From Candidatus Binatus soli (GTDB lineage Bacteria; Desulfobacterota; Binatia; Binatales; Binataceae), in assembly GCA_002479255.1 (NCBI GenBank), contig DLMJ01000035.1, forward strand, positions 1 to 64,000: a DNA stretch of 64,000 bases, in the 5' to 3' direction. Numbering within the stretch: position 1 is the first letter of the stretch; every line of letters starts with the position of its first letter. Positions 23,486 to 31,630 of this stretch are shown here, piece after piece. Below the pieces are notes generated by a model. That model made no database searches, had not been told where the DNA came from, and saw nothing but the letters and a program-made list of their open reading frames with translations. The position numbers and the translations under genes are program-made.

Positions 23486-25933
23486 TCATGATTGGCCGAG
23501 ATGCCATATCTCGCGAGCGTATTCCGCAACTGCCCGATCGCTCGAAAACGCGCCAATCCGCGCGAGATTGAGTATAGCCTTGCGCGTCCAGACCTCCGGA
23601 TGTTGATACTCAGTCGATACCTCTGACTGGATGTCGATATATGCGCCGAAGTCCGCCATCAGGAAATAGTCGTCGCGGTTGACCAGCGCGTCGCGAACCC
23701 ACCTGAACAGTCCCGCCTCGCCGGGAGAAAAGCGATCGGACGCCAACTCATCGAGCACCCGCTTGAGTCGCGGGTCAGCCTCGTAGTAATCGCGCGGCCG
23801 ATATCCACCCTTCACCGTGAGTTCCTCGATCTGGCCGGAGGTCAGGCCAAAAATGAATATATTTTCCGCGCCGACGGCTTCTCGAATCTCGATATTCGCG
23901 CCATCGAGAGTCCCCACCGTCAGCGCACCATTCATCGCGAACTTCATGTTGCCGGTGCCGGATGCTTCGCGGCCGGCGGTGGAAATCTGTTCGGAAACGT
24001 CGGCAGCCGGGATGATTTTTTCCGCGAGCGAGACCCGGTAGTCCGGCAGGAAGGCGACCTTGATCAATTCGCGTGTTTTCGGATCGTTGTTGATCACTTG
24101 ACCGAGGTTGTTGATCAACTTGATGATCATTTTCGCCGCCCAATAGCCGGGCGCCGCCTTGCCCGCGAGCAGGTAGGTGCGCGGCACCGGCGGTTCGACG
24201 CCGTCATCCACGAGCCGCAGGTACTGATGCACGATTCCCAGCGCCATCAGGAGCTGGCGTTTGTATTCGTGGATGCGTTTGGCCTGTATGTCGAACATCG
24301 CGGCAGGATCGACGTCCACGGCGGCGAGCCGATTCACGATTCTGGCCAACCGCTCCTTGTTGGCGCGCTTGATTTCCCTGAAGAGGCGCTGAAACTCGAC
24401 GTCGTCCGCGAATTTCTCGACCGCGCTCAACTGCGTGAGGTCGGTCGCCCATCCCGCACCGATGGTCGTGTCGAGCAGGCTTGCAAGACCCGGATTGGCC
24501 ATCAACAGCCATCGCCGCTGCGTGACGCCGTTGGTCTTGTTGCTGAACCGCTCGGGCCAGAGTTGATAAAAATCGGGCACCAGGCGCGTCTTGACGAGTT
24601 CCGTGTGCAACTTTGACACGCCGTTCACCGAATGGCTGCCGACGATCGCCAGATGCGCCATGCGGACCTGGACTTCGTAGCCCTGCTGGACGATCGATAC
24701 GCGCTCGAGGCGTTCGGGGTCGTTGCGCCAGACCGACTCCGCGTCCGCCAGAAAGCGCCGATTGATCTCGTAAATGATCTGCAGATGGCGCGGCACGACT
24801 CGTTCAAGCAGGCTCACCGGCCATTTTTCCAGCGCTTCAGGCAGAAGAGTGTGGTTGGTATATGCGACCGTGTCGCGCGTAATCTCCCACGCCATTGCCC
24901 ACTGCAGATCGTACTCGTCGATGAAAACGCGCATCAGCTCCGCAATAGTCAATGCGGGATGAGTGTCGTTCAGCTGAATAGCCACTTGCGATGGGAAAGC
25001 ACTGAAGTCTTCACCACGAGCGACAAATCCCCCTACTATATCGTGCACCGCGCAGGCCACAAAGAAATATTCCTGCAATAGCCTGAGCTCGCGGCCCGCA
25101 GCCACCGCATCGGATGGGTACAGCACTTTCGAGATGGTCTCGGAAAGCATCTTCTGCTCGACGGCCTTCATGTAATCGCCGGCGTTGAAGATCTGCATAT
25201 CGAATTCATCTGATGCGCCGGCTGAATACAGGCGGACAAAGTTCACCGTGCGCCCGCCGAATCCCGCGATTGGCAGATCGGACGGCACGCCGACCAACAC
25301 GCGCCGATCCACCCAGGCCGGATTGTATTCGCCGTTGCGATCGATGCGGTGCTCGATTCGCCCGTAAACCGGAATCCGGCATGACTGCTCGGGGCGCGCC
25401 ACCAGCCACGGCGAGGTTTCGCGCTGCCATGCGTCGGGTCGCTCGAGCTGGTAACCCCCGCGAATCTCCTGGCGGAACAGCCCGTACTCGTAGTTGATGC
25501 CATACGCGTAGCCGGGCAGATCGAGCGTCGCCAACGAATCGAGAAAACATGCAGCCAGCCGGCCCAGGCCGCCGTTGCCCAGCGCCGCGTCGGGCTCCTC
25601 ATCGAACAGGATCTGCAGGTCGATTCCGTTCTCGGCCAGAAAATCGCGGCATGTGTCGATGATGCTGAGGTTGAAGAGATTGTTTTCCAGCGAGCGGCCG
25701 ATCAGAAATTCGAGCGACAGATAATAGAGCTTCTTGGAATTGTTGCGATCGAAACGCAAGCGCGTCGCCAGCATTTTTTCGACCAACATGTCGCGAACCA
25801 CCAGCGCCATCGCGCGATACCAGTCATGCTTCGACAACTCGCTCCGCCGCTTGGCCAGCGAGAAACGGATGTGATGATCGGTAAGCTTGTTGAACAGGTT
25901 GCGATTGATTTCGGAAAGTGGAGGAACAGCCAT
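23486..25933 (-). CDS. glgP: Glycogen/alpha-glucan phosphorylase
   Basis: An 815-residue GT35 enzyme that releases glucose 1-phosphate from glycogen or maltodextrin with pyridoxal phosphate. Length and sequence fit throughout: KLYYLSLEFLIGRSLENNL, GNGGLGRLAACFLDSLATL, GYAYGINYEYGLFRQ, VAIQLNDTHPALTIAELMR, TNGVTQRRWL and the cofactor-binding GREASGTGNMKFAMNGALTV, whose Lys carries PLP. Start ATG 25933 leads into MAVPPLSEINRNLFN. No other glycogen genes are adjacent, so it is probably a single-gene unit. Whether it prefers glycogen or maltodextrin cannot be told from sequence. Confidence 0.95.
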   Translation of the reverse strand: MAVPPLSEINRNLFNKLTDHHIRFSLAKRRSELSKHDWYRAMALVVRDMLVEKMLATRLRFDRNNSKKLYYLSLEFLIGRSLENNLFNLSIIDTCRDFLAENGIDLQILFDEEPDAALGNGGLGRLAACFLDSLATLDLPGYAYGINYEYGLFRQEIRGGYQLERPDAWQRETSPWLVARPEQSCRIPVYGRIEHRIDRNGEYNPAWVDRRVLVGVPSDLPIAGFGGRTVNFVRLYSAGASDEFDMQIFNAGDYMKAVEQKMLSETISKVLYPSDAVAAGRELRLLQEYFFVACAVHDIVGGFVARGEDFSAFPSQVAIQLNDTHPALTIAELMRVFIDEYDLQWAMAWEITRDTVAYTNHTLLPEALEKWPVSLLERVVPRHLQIIYEINRRFLADAESVWRNDPERLERVSIVQQGYEVQVRMAHLAIVGSHSVNGVSKLHTELVKTRLVPDFYQLWPERFSNKTNGVTQRRWLLMANPGLASLLDTTIGAGWATDLTQLSAVEKFADDVEFQRLFREIKRANKERLARIVNRLAAVDVDPAAMFDIQAKRIHEYKRQLLMALGIVHQYLRLVDDGVEPPVPRTYLLAGKAAPGYWAAKMIIKLINNLGQVINNDPKTRELIKVAFLPDYRVSLAEKIIPAADVSEQISTAGREASGTGNMKFAMNGALTVGTLDGANIEIREAVGAENIFIFGLTSGQIEELTVKGGYRPRDYYEADPRLKRVLDELASDRFSPGEAGLFRWVRDALVNRDDYFLMADFGAYIDIQSEVSTEYQHPEVWTRKAILNLARIGAFSSDRAVAEYAREIWHLGQS

Positions 25934-26114
25934 TCTTGCATCGGTCCTCGAGGAATCTCGGAGCAGCCTCCTGGATGATCAATCAGGTTTGCAAACTTGT
26001 CGCCAATCGGATCGTGGAACCGATATCGGCAACCCATCTACATAATGCCGATTCGCAGCGCCGTTCTCCAGACGGTCATCGACAATGAAGCGGACTGACG
26101 CTTGACGATTGCGG

Positions 26115-26876
26115 CTACGCGGTCACGCGATCGAGAAATGCGCGCACGGCGGCGTTGAACGCGGCGGGCTGATCGATATTGGCGGCGTGACCCGCTTGCT
26201 CGAGGATCACTTTCTCCGCGCCGGGAATCTTTGCTGACATGTAATCGGCCGACGGCCGGAACTGCTTGTCGTTTTCGCCGACCAGCACCAGCGTCGGCAC
26301 CGCGATTGCCGGTAGCGACTCGATCACGCGGCCGTCCTTCTGCGCAAGCATCCCGCGCGCCGCATGCGCAAGGCCCTGCGCGCTGCGATGGCGGGCGACG
26401 CTCACTTCGGCGCCGGCGCCGGCCGCCGCGAGTCCTTTTTTCTCGTACGCCACTGCGATGCTTTCCGCGAGCCGGTTCCATCCCTCGCGCCCGTCGTCTT
26501 TCTTGTAGCCGGGGCCGGTGTCGAACAGCATCAGTGCGGTCGTGCGCGCGGGATGCGCCAGATGAAACGCCAGCGACATGAAGCCGCCCAGCGACAAGCC
26601 GGCGATGACGGCGCGATTCGCGCCGCAAGCGTCGAGCACCGCGGCCATATCGGCGATGGTGGCTTCGTGCGAATAGAGCGCCGGATCGTCGGGCGAATCG
26701 GAGCGGTCGTGGCCGCGCATATCCCAGGCGATCAGATGGTAGCGGTCCGACAGCGCATCCATCTGACCTTGCCACATGCGCGCGCTGGCGCTGTAGCCGT
26801 GCGAGAGCAAAACGGCGGGCCCGGCGCCGCGTTGTTCGTAGTAGATGCGCACGCCATCGCGATCGAGATAAGCCAT
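26115..26876 (-). CDS. Alpha/beta hydrolase (Ser nucleophile)
   Basis: A 253-residue alpha/beta-hydrolase. It has the oxyanion segment LLSHGYSASARMW, GHDRSDSPDD, nucleophile elbow AGLSLGGFMS (Ser near 98), an acid in VLVGENDKQF and the catalytic His in EQAGHAANIDQP. This is the layout of 3-oxoadipate enol-lactonase, C-C hydrolase and esterase relatives; the substrate is unknown. ATG 26876 (MAYLDRDGVRIYYEQRG) follows AAGGATGA. The upstream in-frame extension lies in the GST gene region and does not look coding for this family. A terminator-like hairpin separates it from the GST gene. Confidence 0.85.
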   Translation of the reverse strand: MAYLDRDGVRIYYEQRGAGPAVLLSHGYSASARMWQGQMDALSDRYHLIAWDMRGHDRSDSPDDPALYSHEATIADMAAVLDACGANRAVIAGLSLGGFMSLAFHLAHPARTTALMLFDTGPGYKKDDGREGWNRLAESIAVAYEKKGLAAAGAGAEVSVARHRSAQGLAHAARGMLAQKDGRVIESLPAIAVPTLVLVGENDKQFRPSADYMSAKIPGAEKVILEQAGHAANIDQPAAFNAAVRAFLDRVTA

Positions 26877-26902
26877 AGTTAGTTCATCCTTGCCGGGCAG
26901 CG

Positions 26903-26940
26903 AAAGCGGGCGCATTGTGGCGGATGCCCCCGCTTTTTTT
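26903..26940. terminator. Hairpin with T-run between GST and hydrolase genes
   Basis: AAAGCGGG (26903-26910) pairs with CCCGCTTT (26929-26936), followed on the plus strand by further T residues to 26940. For the minus-strand GST transcript the T-run is short, so termination may be weak. Confidence 0.45.
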
Positions 26941-26968
26941 GAGCGGTGAAAAATCGCCGGACGAATCC

Positions 26969-27622
26969 TTAGCGGATGCCGCCGCCGCGCTGCATCGCAG
27001 CCAGCGCTTCGCCCATCTCGGCGAGGCCCTTCTTTACCGACGGGCGGGTCTGGACGTGGGTCCACCATGCCGTGAGTTTCGGATGTCCGTCGAGCGCGTT
27101 GACCCCGAAGACGGGCATCAGGTTGGTCACGAAGAACATCGTCGGCGCCAGCGCACAATCGGCGAGCGTGAAGTTGGCGCCGCACGCGAAGCCGCCGTCG
27201 GCGAGCATCTTTTCGAGCTGGTCGACGCGGTTTTTGAAGTCGGCCACCTTCTCGCCGACGAGCTTTTCGTCGCGAGTTTTCGGATCCATCTGGAAGAACA
27301 GCGCACGCAGGGGAGGCTCGAGGTAGAGGTCGTGGAATCGGGTCAGGATTCGCACTTTGGCGCGGCCCTCGGGACTCTTGGGAAGCAGCGGCGGAGTCGG
27401 GTACTTGTCCTCGAGATACTCGTTGATGACCTCGGACTCGGGGATGAGCAGACCGTCAACGTCGAGCGCCGGGGTTTTACCGAGCGGATTGACCTTCGCG
27501 TATTCGGCGGAGTGGAGATCGCCGCCGGGAATCGGCGCCATCTCGATGTTGAGTCCCTTTTCGTAGATGACGAGCCGGCACTTGGTGGCAAAGTTGGAGA
27601 GATTCATGTTGTAGAGCTTCAT
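26969..27622 (-). CDS. Glutathione S-transferase family protein
   Basis: A 217-residue protein. The N-terminal thioredoxin-fold domain begins MKLYNMNLSNFATKCRLVIY and contains the cis-Pro NPLGKTPALDVDG and the gamma-glutamyl-binding IPESEVINEYLED. The helical C-terminal domain has GANFTLADCALAPTMFFV, the N-capping motif of GSTs. Ser or Cys near residues 9-15 could activate the thiol. The exact class (Beta, Theta or Zeta-like) and substrate are not clear. It may serve detoxification of electrophiles, in keeping with the nearby epoxide-hydrolase-like gene (27697) and P450 (31631), but it is not evidently in their operon. Confidence 0.9.
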   Translation of the reverse strand: MKLYNMNLSNFATKCRLVIYEKGLNIEMAPIPGGDLHSAEYAKVNPLGKTPALDVDGLLIPESEVINEYLEDKYPTPPLLPKSPEGRAKVRILTRFHDLYLEPPLRALFFQMDPKTRDEKLVGEKVADFKNRVDQLEKMLADGGFACGANFTLADCALAPTMFFVTNLMPVFGVNALDGHPKLTAWWTHVQTRPSVKKGLAEMGEALAAMQRGGGIR

Positions 27623-27696
27623 CGTCGTCGATTCCTCGCGGGCTTAAAATTCAAACTGGCTTATCGCAGACGACCGCGCGCCGCGCAAGCCGTCAG

Positions 27697-28716
27697 TTAC
27701 CGGCCGCCTTCTTCCTGCTTGATTACAAAGATCAGCGACTCGGCGAAATCGTCGGGATGCTCGAGTTGAGGGTAGGTGCCGGAGGTCTTGAAGACCACAG
27801 TGGCCGAACCGGGCATCGCGGCGTGCAGCGCCTCGCCTTCGGCGGCCGAGAAGAACGGATTTTTCGCGCCCCACATTATGATGGTGAGCGTGTTGAAGAC
27901 CTGGCCCAGTTTGGAGCGGATGTGCGCCTCGTCGCGAGGCACGGAATTGATCATGTCGGTCTCGGCCTGAAGGTCGCTGCTGAGTTCAGCCATCATGCGC
28001 TGGTAAATGAATTCGGGCATCGGGGGCAAATCGAAGAAGCTCGCCTCGACCTGCGCGCGAATCGCCTCGACCGTCGTCGGCAACATCCCCTTGCGAAGCT
28101 TTTCAGCGCCGCGCGCACCCACCAGGCCGCCCGACACCAGGACCATCCGTTCGACTTTATCGGGGTGCTCGACGGCGTAGTAGAGCGCGACGTCGGCGCC
28201 GAGATCGTTGCCGACCAGGTTGACGTGATCGAGCTTCATCTCGTCGATCATCTGCGCGACCGCCGCAGCCTGGTACGCGATCGAATAGTTGACCTGCTTG
28301 TGATCGGATGAGGCGAAGCCGGGCAGGTTGGGCGCGATAACTTTGTAGTGCGCGTCGGCAACCGGCGGCATGATCCCGCGCCACACGAGCGCGGCGTCCG
28401 GACCGAGCCCGTGAATCATCACGACCGGCTCCATTTCCGAATAGCCGCCGGTGATCAAGTAAGTGATGAGGCCGTCCTTGAGCGCAAGATCGTTCTGCGT
28501 TACCCCAGACCATCCCAGGCGCGTGATCTGAATCCATCGGAGGACATCGACGGGCCGCAGGTACATCGCAGCCGCGAAAATTCCGAGAAAGACGGCGGCG
28601 AGCGGACCCGCGATATTGATCCAGGTGTGGCGGCGGACTTGCGGAGTGAGATTCTCGGCGCGAATGTCGGCTTCGGTCGGCGTGCGGGCTGGTTGCGATT
28701 TGATTGGCTCAGCCAC
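27697..28716 (-). CDS. Membrane-anchored alpha/beta hydrolase with Asp nucleophile (epoxide hydrolase/dehalogenase-like)
   Basis: A 339-residue protein. An N-terminal hydrophobic helix (WINIAGPLAAVFLGIFAAAMYL, about 24-45) anchors a hydrolase domain: VVMIHGLGPDAALVW (oxyanion hole), NLPGFASSD, nucleophile elbow LVGNDLGADVAL with Asp in place of Ser, and a late His in PQLEHPDD. Asp at this position is the hallmark of epoxide hydrolases and haloalkane dehalogenases. GTG 28716, 20 bases after the stop of the lipoprotein gene, is my preferred start; the long in-frame extension upstream is the shadow of that gene. The two are likely co-transcribed. The substrate is unknown. Confidence 0.78.
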   Translation of the reverse strand: MAEPIKSQPARTPTEADIRAENLTPQVRRHTWINIAGPLAAVFLGIFAAAMYLRPVDVLRWIQITRLGWSGVTQNDLALKDGLITYLITGGYSEMEPVVMIHGLGPDAALVWRGIMPPVADAHYKVIAPNLPGFASSDHKQVNYSIAYQAAAVAQMIDEMKLDHVNLVGNDLGADVALYYAVEHPDKVERMVLVSGGLVGARGAEKLRKGMLPTTVEAIRAQVEASFFDLPPMPEFIYQRMMAELSSDLQAETDMINSVPRDEAHIRSKLGQVFNTLTIIMWGAKNPFFSAAEGEALHAAMPGSATVVFKTSGTYPQLEHPDDFAESLIFVIKQEEGGR

Positions 28717-28736
28717 TTGCGCTCGACCGATGGCCG

Positions 28737-29270
28737 CTATTTCTTCGGTGGCGGCGCTATCGCCCCCGGCGCAGGCACCCCCGGCGCGGGCGGCACGGCC
28801 GCTGGCGCCACGGCCGATGACGTGACGCCGTCGGAGGTCGCGGATGCGGCGGCAGCCGCGCCAGGCGACGCCGAGGCTTCCGCCGCCGGGGCGCCGCCCG
28901 AAGACGCAGACGCCGACGCGGAGGCCTCCGACGCAGCCGCCGCCTTCCTGGCTGACTTCGTCACGTGCGAGATCCGACGCCCGTGAATTGCCGCTTCGCG
29001 GTCGCGTTCCATTTGATCGAGATGATCGGCGACGCGGTTGATTTCGCGGGTCGCGTCTTCGACGGCCCTGGTCGCGCGATCTGCGGCCTCGGTCGCTTTG
29101 TTGGCGGCGTCGAGCGCTTTGGTCGCGGACTCTTCGGCGCGCGCGGCGGCTTCCTGAGCCTTGGCTGCCGCGGCTTCGGCCTGCCGGGCCTGCGGCTCGC
29201 CTTGCGACGCGCATCCGGCCACAGCGATCGCGAGGACAAGGACAGCCAAATTGGAAGAAAGTTGGCGCAT
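28737..29270 (-). CDS. Alanine-zipper lipoprotein
   Basis: A 177-residue lipoprotein. The signal peptide MRQLSSNLAVLVLAIAVAGC ends in a lipobox with Cys 20. From about 28 to 85 it has Ala-rich heptads (AAAAKAQEAAARAEESATKA, AVEDATREINRVADHLDQ), like the alanine zipper of Braun's lipoprotein. A low-complexity Ala/Ser/Pro region follows and the chain ends PPPKK. Braun-type lipoproteins tether the outer membrane to peptidoglycan through a C-terminal Lys, so this could be a longer analogue. ATG 29270 has GAGGAG upstream. It lies 12 bases after the LLM oxidoreductase and before the membrane hydrolase. Confidence 0.75.
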   Translation of the reverse strand: MRQLSSNLAVLVLAIAVAGCASQGEPQARQAEAAAAKAQEAAARAEESATKALDAANKATEAADRATRAVEDATREINRVADHLDQMERDREAAIHGRRISHVTKSARKAAAASEASASASASSGGAPAAEASASPGAAAAASATSDGVTSSAVAPAAVPPAPGVPAPGAIAPPPKK

Positions 29271-29282
29271 CGACGACACTCC

Positions 29283-30158
29283 TCAGCGTTGAGCGAACGC
29301 CTGGACAGCGCGAAGGTCGGGCTGCGGCGTGCCGTCGGAACGGATCGGCAGGATGCAGACGTGAGAGGCGCCGGCCTTCAGGTGCGCGTCGATGCGATCG
29401 CGAATCTTGTCCTCGGCGCCCCACGCCACGATGGCGTCGACCAGCCGATCGGAGCATCCGTTTTCGAATTCCTTGTCAGCCCATCCGAGCGCTTTCAGGT
29501 TGTTGGTGTAGTTGGGCAGGCGTGGAACGTAGGTCTTCATGTACTCGCGCGCTGCGGTGCGGGCTTTGGCCGCGTCGGTTTCGAGGATGACGGCCTGCGC
29601 CGCGCATAGCATCGCGTTCGGTCCGATTTGCGCGCGTGCTTTTGCGGTGTGCTCGGGCGGAACGAAGTAGGTGTGCGTGCCGTTGGCCTCGGCGGCCGAC
29701 AGCGCGAGCATCTTGGGATGCAGCGCGGCGAGCACCACGGGCACCGGCTCTTTGGGCGCCGGCGCCAAGTAGAGCGCGTTCTTCATCTTGGGCAGATACT
29801 CTTTCATGTAGCTGTAGGGCTTGTCGTAGTTGTGGCCGCGCAGGTTGGAGACGAGAGGCTTGTGGCTGACGCCGATGCCGAGCACGAAGCGGCCGCCGGA
29901 AAGCTCGGCCACGGTCTTCGACGCGGCCGCCATCGTAAACGCGTCGCGGGCCCAGATGTTCGCGATGCCGGTTGCGATGGCGAGGCGATCGGTATGGCTG
30001 AGCAGGTACGCGGCGTGTGCGAACGGCTCGCGGCCGACGGCCTCGGGGATCCAGAGCGCTTTGTAACCGAGCTTCTCGACCAGTTTGGCGAACTCGGCGG
30101 TGTCCGCCGCGGCCATCGCGTCGAGGAAGAACCATATTCCAACTTTCCCAATATCCAT
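29283..30158 (-). CDS. LLM-class F420-dependent oxidoreductase
   Basis: A 291-residue TIM-barrel protein of the luciferase-like family, F420-type. Visible blocks are DIGKVGIWFFLDAM, LGYKALWIPEAVGREPFAHA, LAIATGIANIWARDAFTMAA and FVLGIGVSHKPLV (the cofactor phosphate region), ending with GASHVCILPIRSDG. Such enzymes use F420 for dehydrogenation or reduction of alcohols, acyl or steroid-type substrates in actinobacteria and related groups. With the protein at 782 it suggests that the host makes F420. The enzyme leads a probable three-gene operon with the lipoprotein and the membrane hydrolase. The substrate is not known. Confidence 0.88.
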   Translation of the reverse strand: MDIGKVGIWFFLDAMAAADTAEFAKLVEKLGYKALWIPEAVGREPFAHAAYLLSHTDRLAIATGIANIWARDAFTMAAASKTVAELSGGRFVLGIGVSHKPLVSNLRGHNYDKPYSYMKEYLPKMKNALYLAPAPKEPVPVVLAALHPKMLALSAAEANGTHTYFVPPEHTAKARAQIGPNAMLCAAQAVILETDAAKARTAAREYMKTYVPRLPNYTNNLKALGWADKEFENGCSDRLVDAIVAWGAEDKIRDRIDAHLKAGASHVCILPIRSDGTPQPDLRAVQAFAQR

Positions 30159-30294
30159 GGCTCTAGTAAGTAACGCGCCTGCGAAATTTGAACAAGGAGG
30201 CGAGAAGGAAAAACTTGATTGTATGTACGAGCCGGTGGTAGAGCCGGTAGACTTCTTCGTCTTCCGTCCCGTTTGAGTTCAGTGTTTCACTTCT

Positions 30295-30756
30295 TCACTC
30301 TTCGCCGGTGTCGCGGGGCGGCGCGCTCGGAACCGGCGCTAGAATCTTTACATAGATGAGTTCCGGGTCGCCCTCGTCGAGATTCTCGATGTAGCCGGAT
30401 TTGACGAAGCCCAATCGATCGCACAGCCGCTGCATCGCGATGTTCGACTGATTAGTCGAAGTGAACAGCTTTTCAGTCTGACAATCGAGCTCGGCTGCGC
30501 GCATCAGGGCGCTCGCGAGTCCGCGGCGGCGGAAATCGGGATGCACGAGCAGCAGGCGCACGAAACATTGCTCGAAGAAACTTTCATCCGCGATGACGAA
30601 GCCGCGCACGATTCCGTCGACGCGCGCCACTGCGACGCGGCCGTGGGCGCAAGCCTCGCCGATAAATCTGCGCCGTGGGGCGCCTGCATGGACGGTTTCG
30701 TCCAGCGCGCAAATGTGCTCAAAATCCTGACTAGAAGCCCGCTCGATTATCGTCAT
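30295..30756 (-). CDS. GNAT family N-acetyltransferase
   Basis: A 153-residue protein: TIIERASSQDFEHICALDE at the start, then RVAVARVDGIVRGFVIAD, VRLLLVHPDFRRRGLASALM (the acetyl-CoA pyrophosphate-binding R-R-x-G-x-A loop) and NIAMQRLCDRLGFVKSGYIE (motif B). The acceptor is unknown; a small molecule or a protein N-terminus are both possible. The ATG at 30756 lies only 25 bases from the GTG of the divergent enoyl-CoA hydratase, so the two share a very short promoter region. Confidence 0.85.
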   Translation of the reverse strand: MTIIERASSQDFEHICALDETVHAGAPRRRFIGEACAHGRVAVARVDGIVRGFVIADESFFEQCFVRLLLVHPDFRRRGLASALMRAAELDCQTEKLFTSTNQSNIAMQRLCDRLGFVKSGYIENLDEGDPELIYVKILAPVPSAPPRDTGEE

Positions 30757-30781
30757 AAATCTCGCCAGAGGTACGATATCC

Positions 30782-31585
30782 GTGAACGATGAAACTTCAG
30801 CCGATCCGTTGATAGTTCGCCACGACGAGGCGCCGATTGGATGGCTGGTGCTGAACCGCCCGCAAGTTCGCAACGCGCTCAATCTTAGGACCTGGCTGCG
30901 GATTGCGGAAGGCGTCGCGGAACTGGCGAGCGACGACGCGGTCCGCGTGATCGTCATGCGCGGCGGGACGCCGCAGGCGTTTATCGCGGGCGCGGATATC
31001 TCGGAGTTCCCTGCGATGCGGGCCGATGCGGCGCAGGCGCGTGCGTATCGCGACGCGCCCAACAGTGCAATCGCGGCGATTGTCGAATGCCGCAAGCCGA
31101 TCGTCGCGATGATTTCCGGGGTATGCATCGGGGGCGGCATGCAGGTCGCGCTCGCATGCGACATCCGAATAGCGGCGCGCGGGACGCGCTTCGGGATTCC
31201 AGCCGCGCAGCTTGGACTGGCGTATCCGCTGGAAGGCGTCACCATGCTCGCGCATACCGTGGGTCCCGCCAACGCGCGCGATATCCTCCTGTCGGCGCGG
31301 CTGTTCGACGCGGAAGAGGCTCTGCAGATGGGGCTAATCAACCGCGTGGTCGATCCCGAAAAGCTCGAGGAAAACGTGCGCGACTACGTGCTCAAGATGG
31401 CTGGCAACGCGCCGCTGACGATGGCGGCTGCCAAGCTGGCGATTGGCGAGAGCCTGAAAGATCGCGAGGAGCGCGACGTGAAGGCGGTTTCGACGATGGT
31501 CGCGCGATGCTTCGACAGCGAGGATTATCGCGAGGGCGTGCGCGCATTTCTGGAAAAGCGTCGGCCGAATTTCAAGGGCCGCTGA
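30782..31585 (+). CDS. Enoyl-CoA hydratase/isomerase family protein
   Basis: A 267-residue crotonase-fold enzyme. Oxyanion-hole and active-site blocks are FIAGADISEF (near 67) and SGVCIGGGMQVALACDIRIA (near 113), followed by FGIPAAQLGLAYPLEG and the C-terminal helices. The position equivalent to the first catalytic Glu (Glu144 in rat) is Gln or Leu in this alignment, so it may be an isomerase or lyase rather than a hydratase. Translation starts at GTG 30782. It is the first of a plus-strand run with the P450 and MFS genes (gaps of 45 and 6 bases). Confidence 0.88.
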   Translation: MNDETSADPLIVRHDEAPIGWLVLNRPQVRNALNLRTWLRIAEGVAELASDDAVRVIVMRGGTPQAFIAGADISEFPAMRADAAQARAYRDAPNSAIAAIVECRKPIVAMISGVCIGGGMQVALACDIRIAARGTRFGIPAAQLGLAYPLEGVTMLAHTVGPANARDILLSARLFDAEEALQMGLINRVVDPEKLEENVRDYVLKMAGNAPLTMAAAKLAIGESLKDREERDVKAVSTMVARCFDSEDYREGVRAFLEKRRPNFKGR

Positions 31586-31630
31586 GTAGCTGGATTCATT
31601 CGATCGAATCGAGCGGGAGGTAATCTGACG

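Noticed and set aside
28737..29457. Long N-terminal extension of the membrane hydrolase frame
   Set aside because: It overlaps the lipoprotein gene in another frame and has Arg/Gly-rich non-protein character; GTG 28716 gives a normal hydrolase.
30224..30276. Short frame MYEPVVEPVDFFVFRPV after a GGAGG-like stretch
   Set aside because: The GGAGG lies too far upstream and the peptide has no known match; too short to support.
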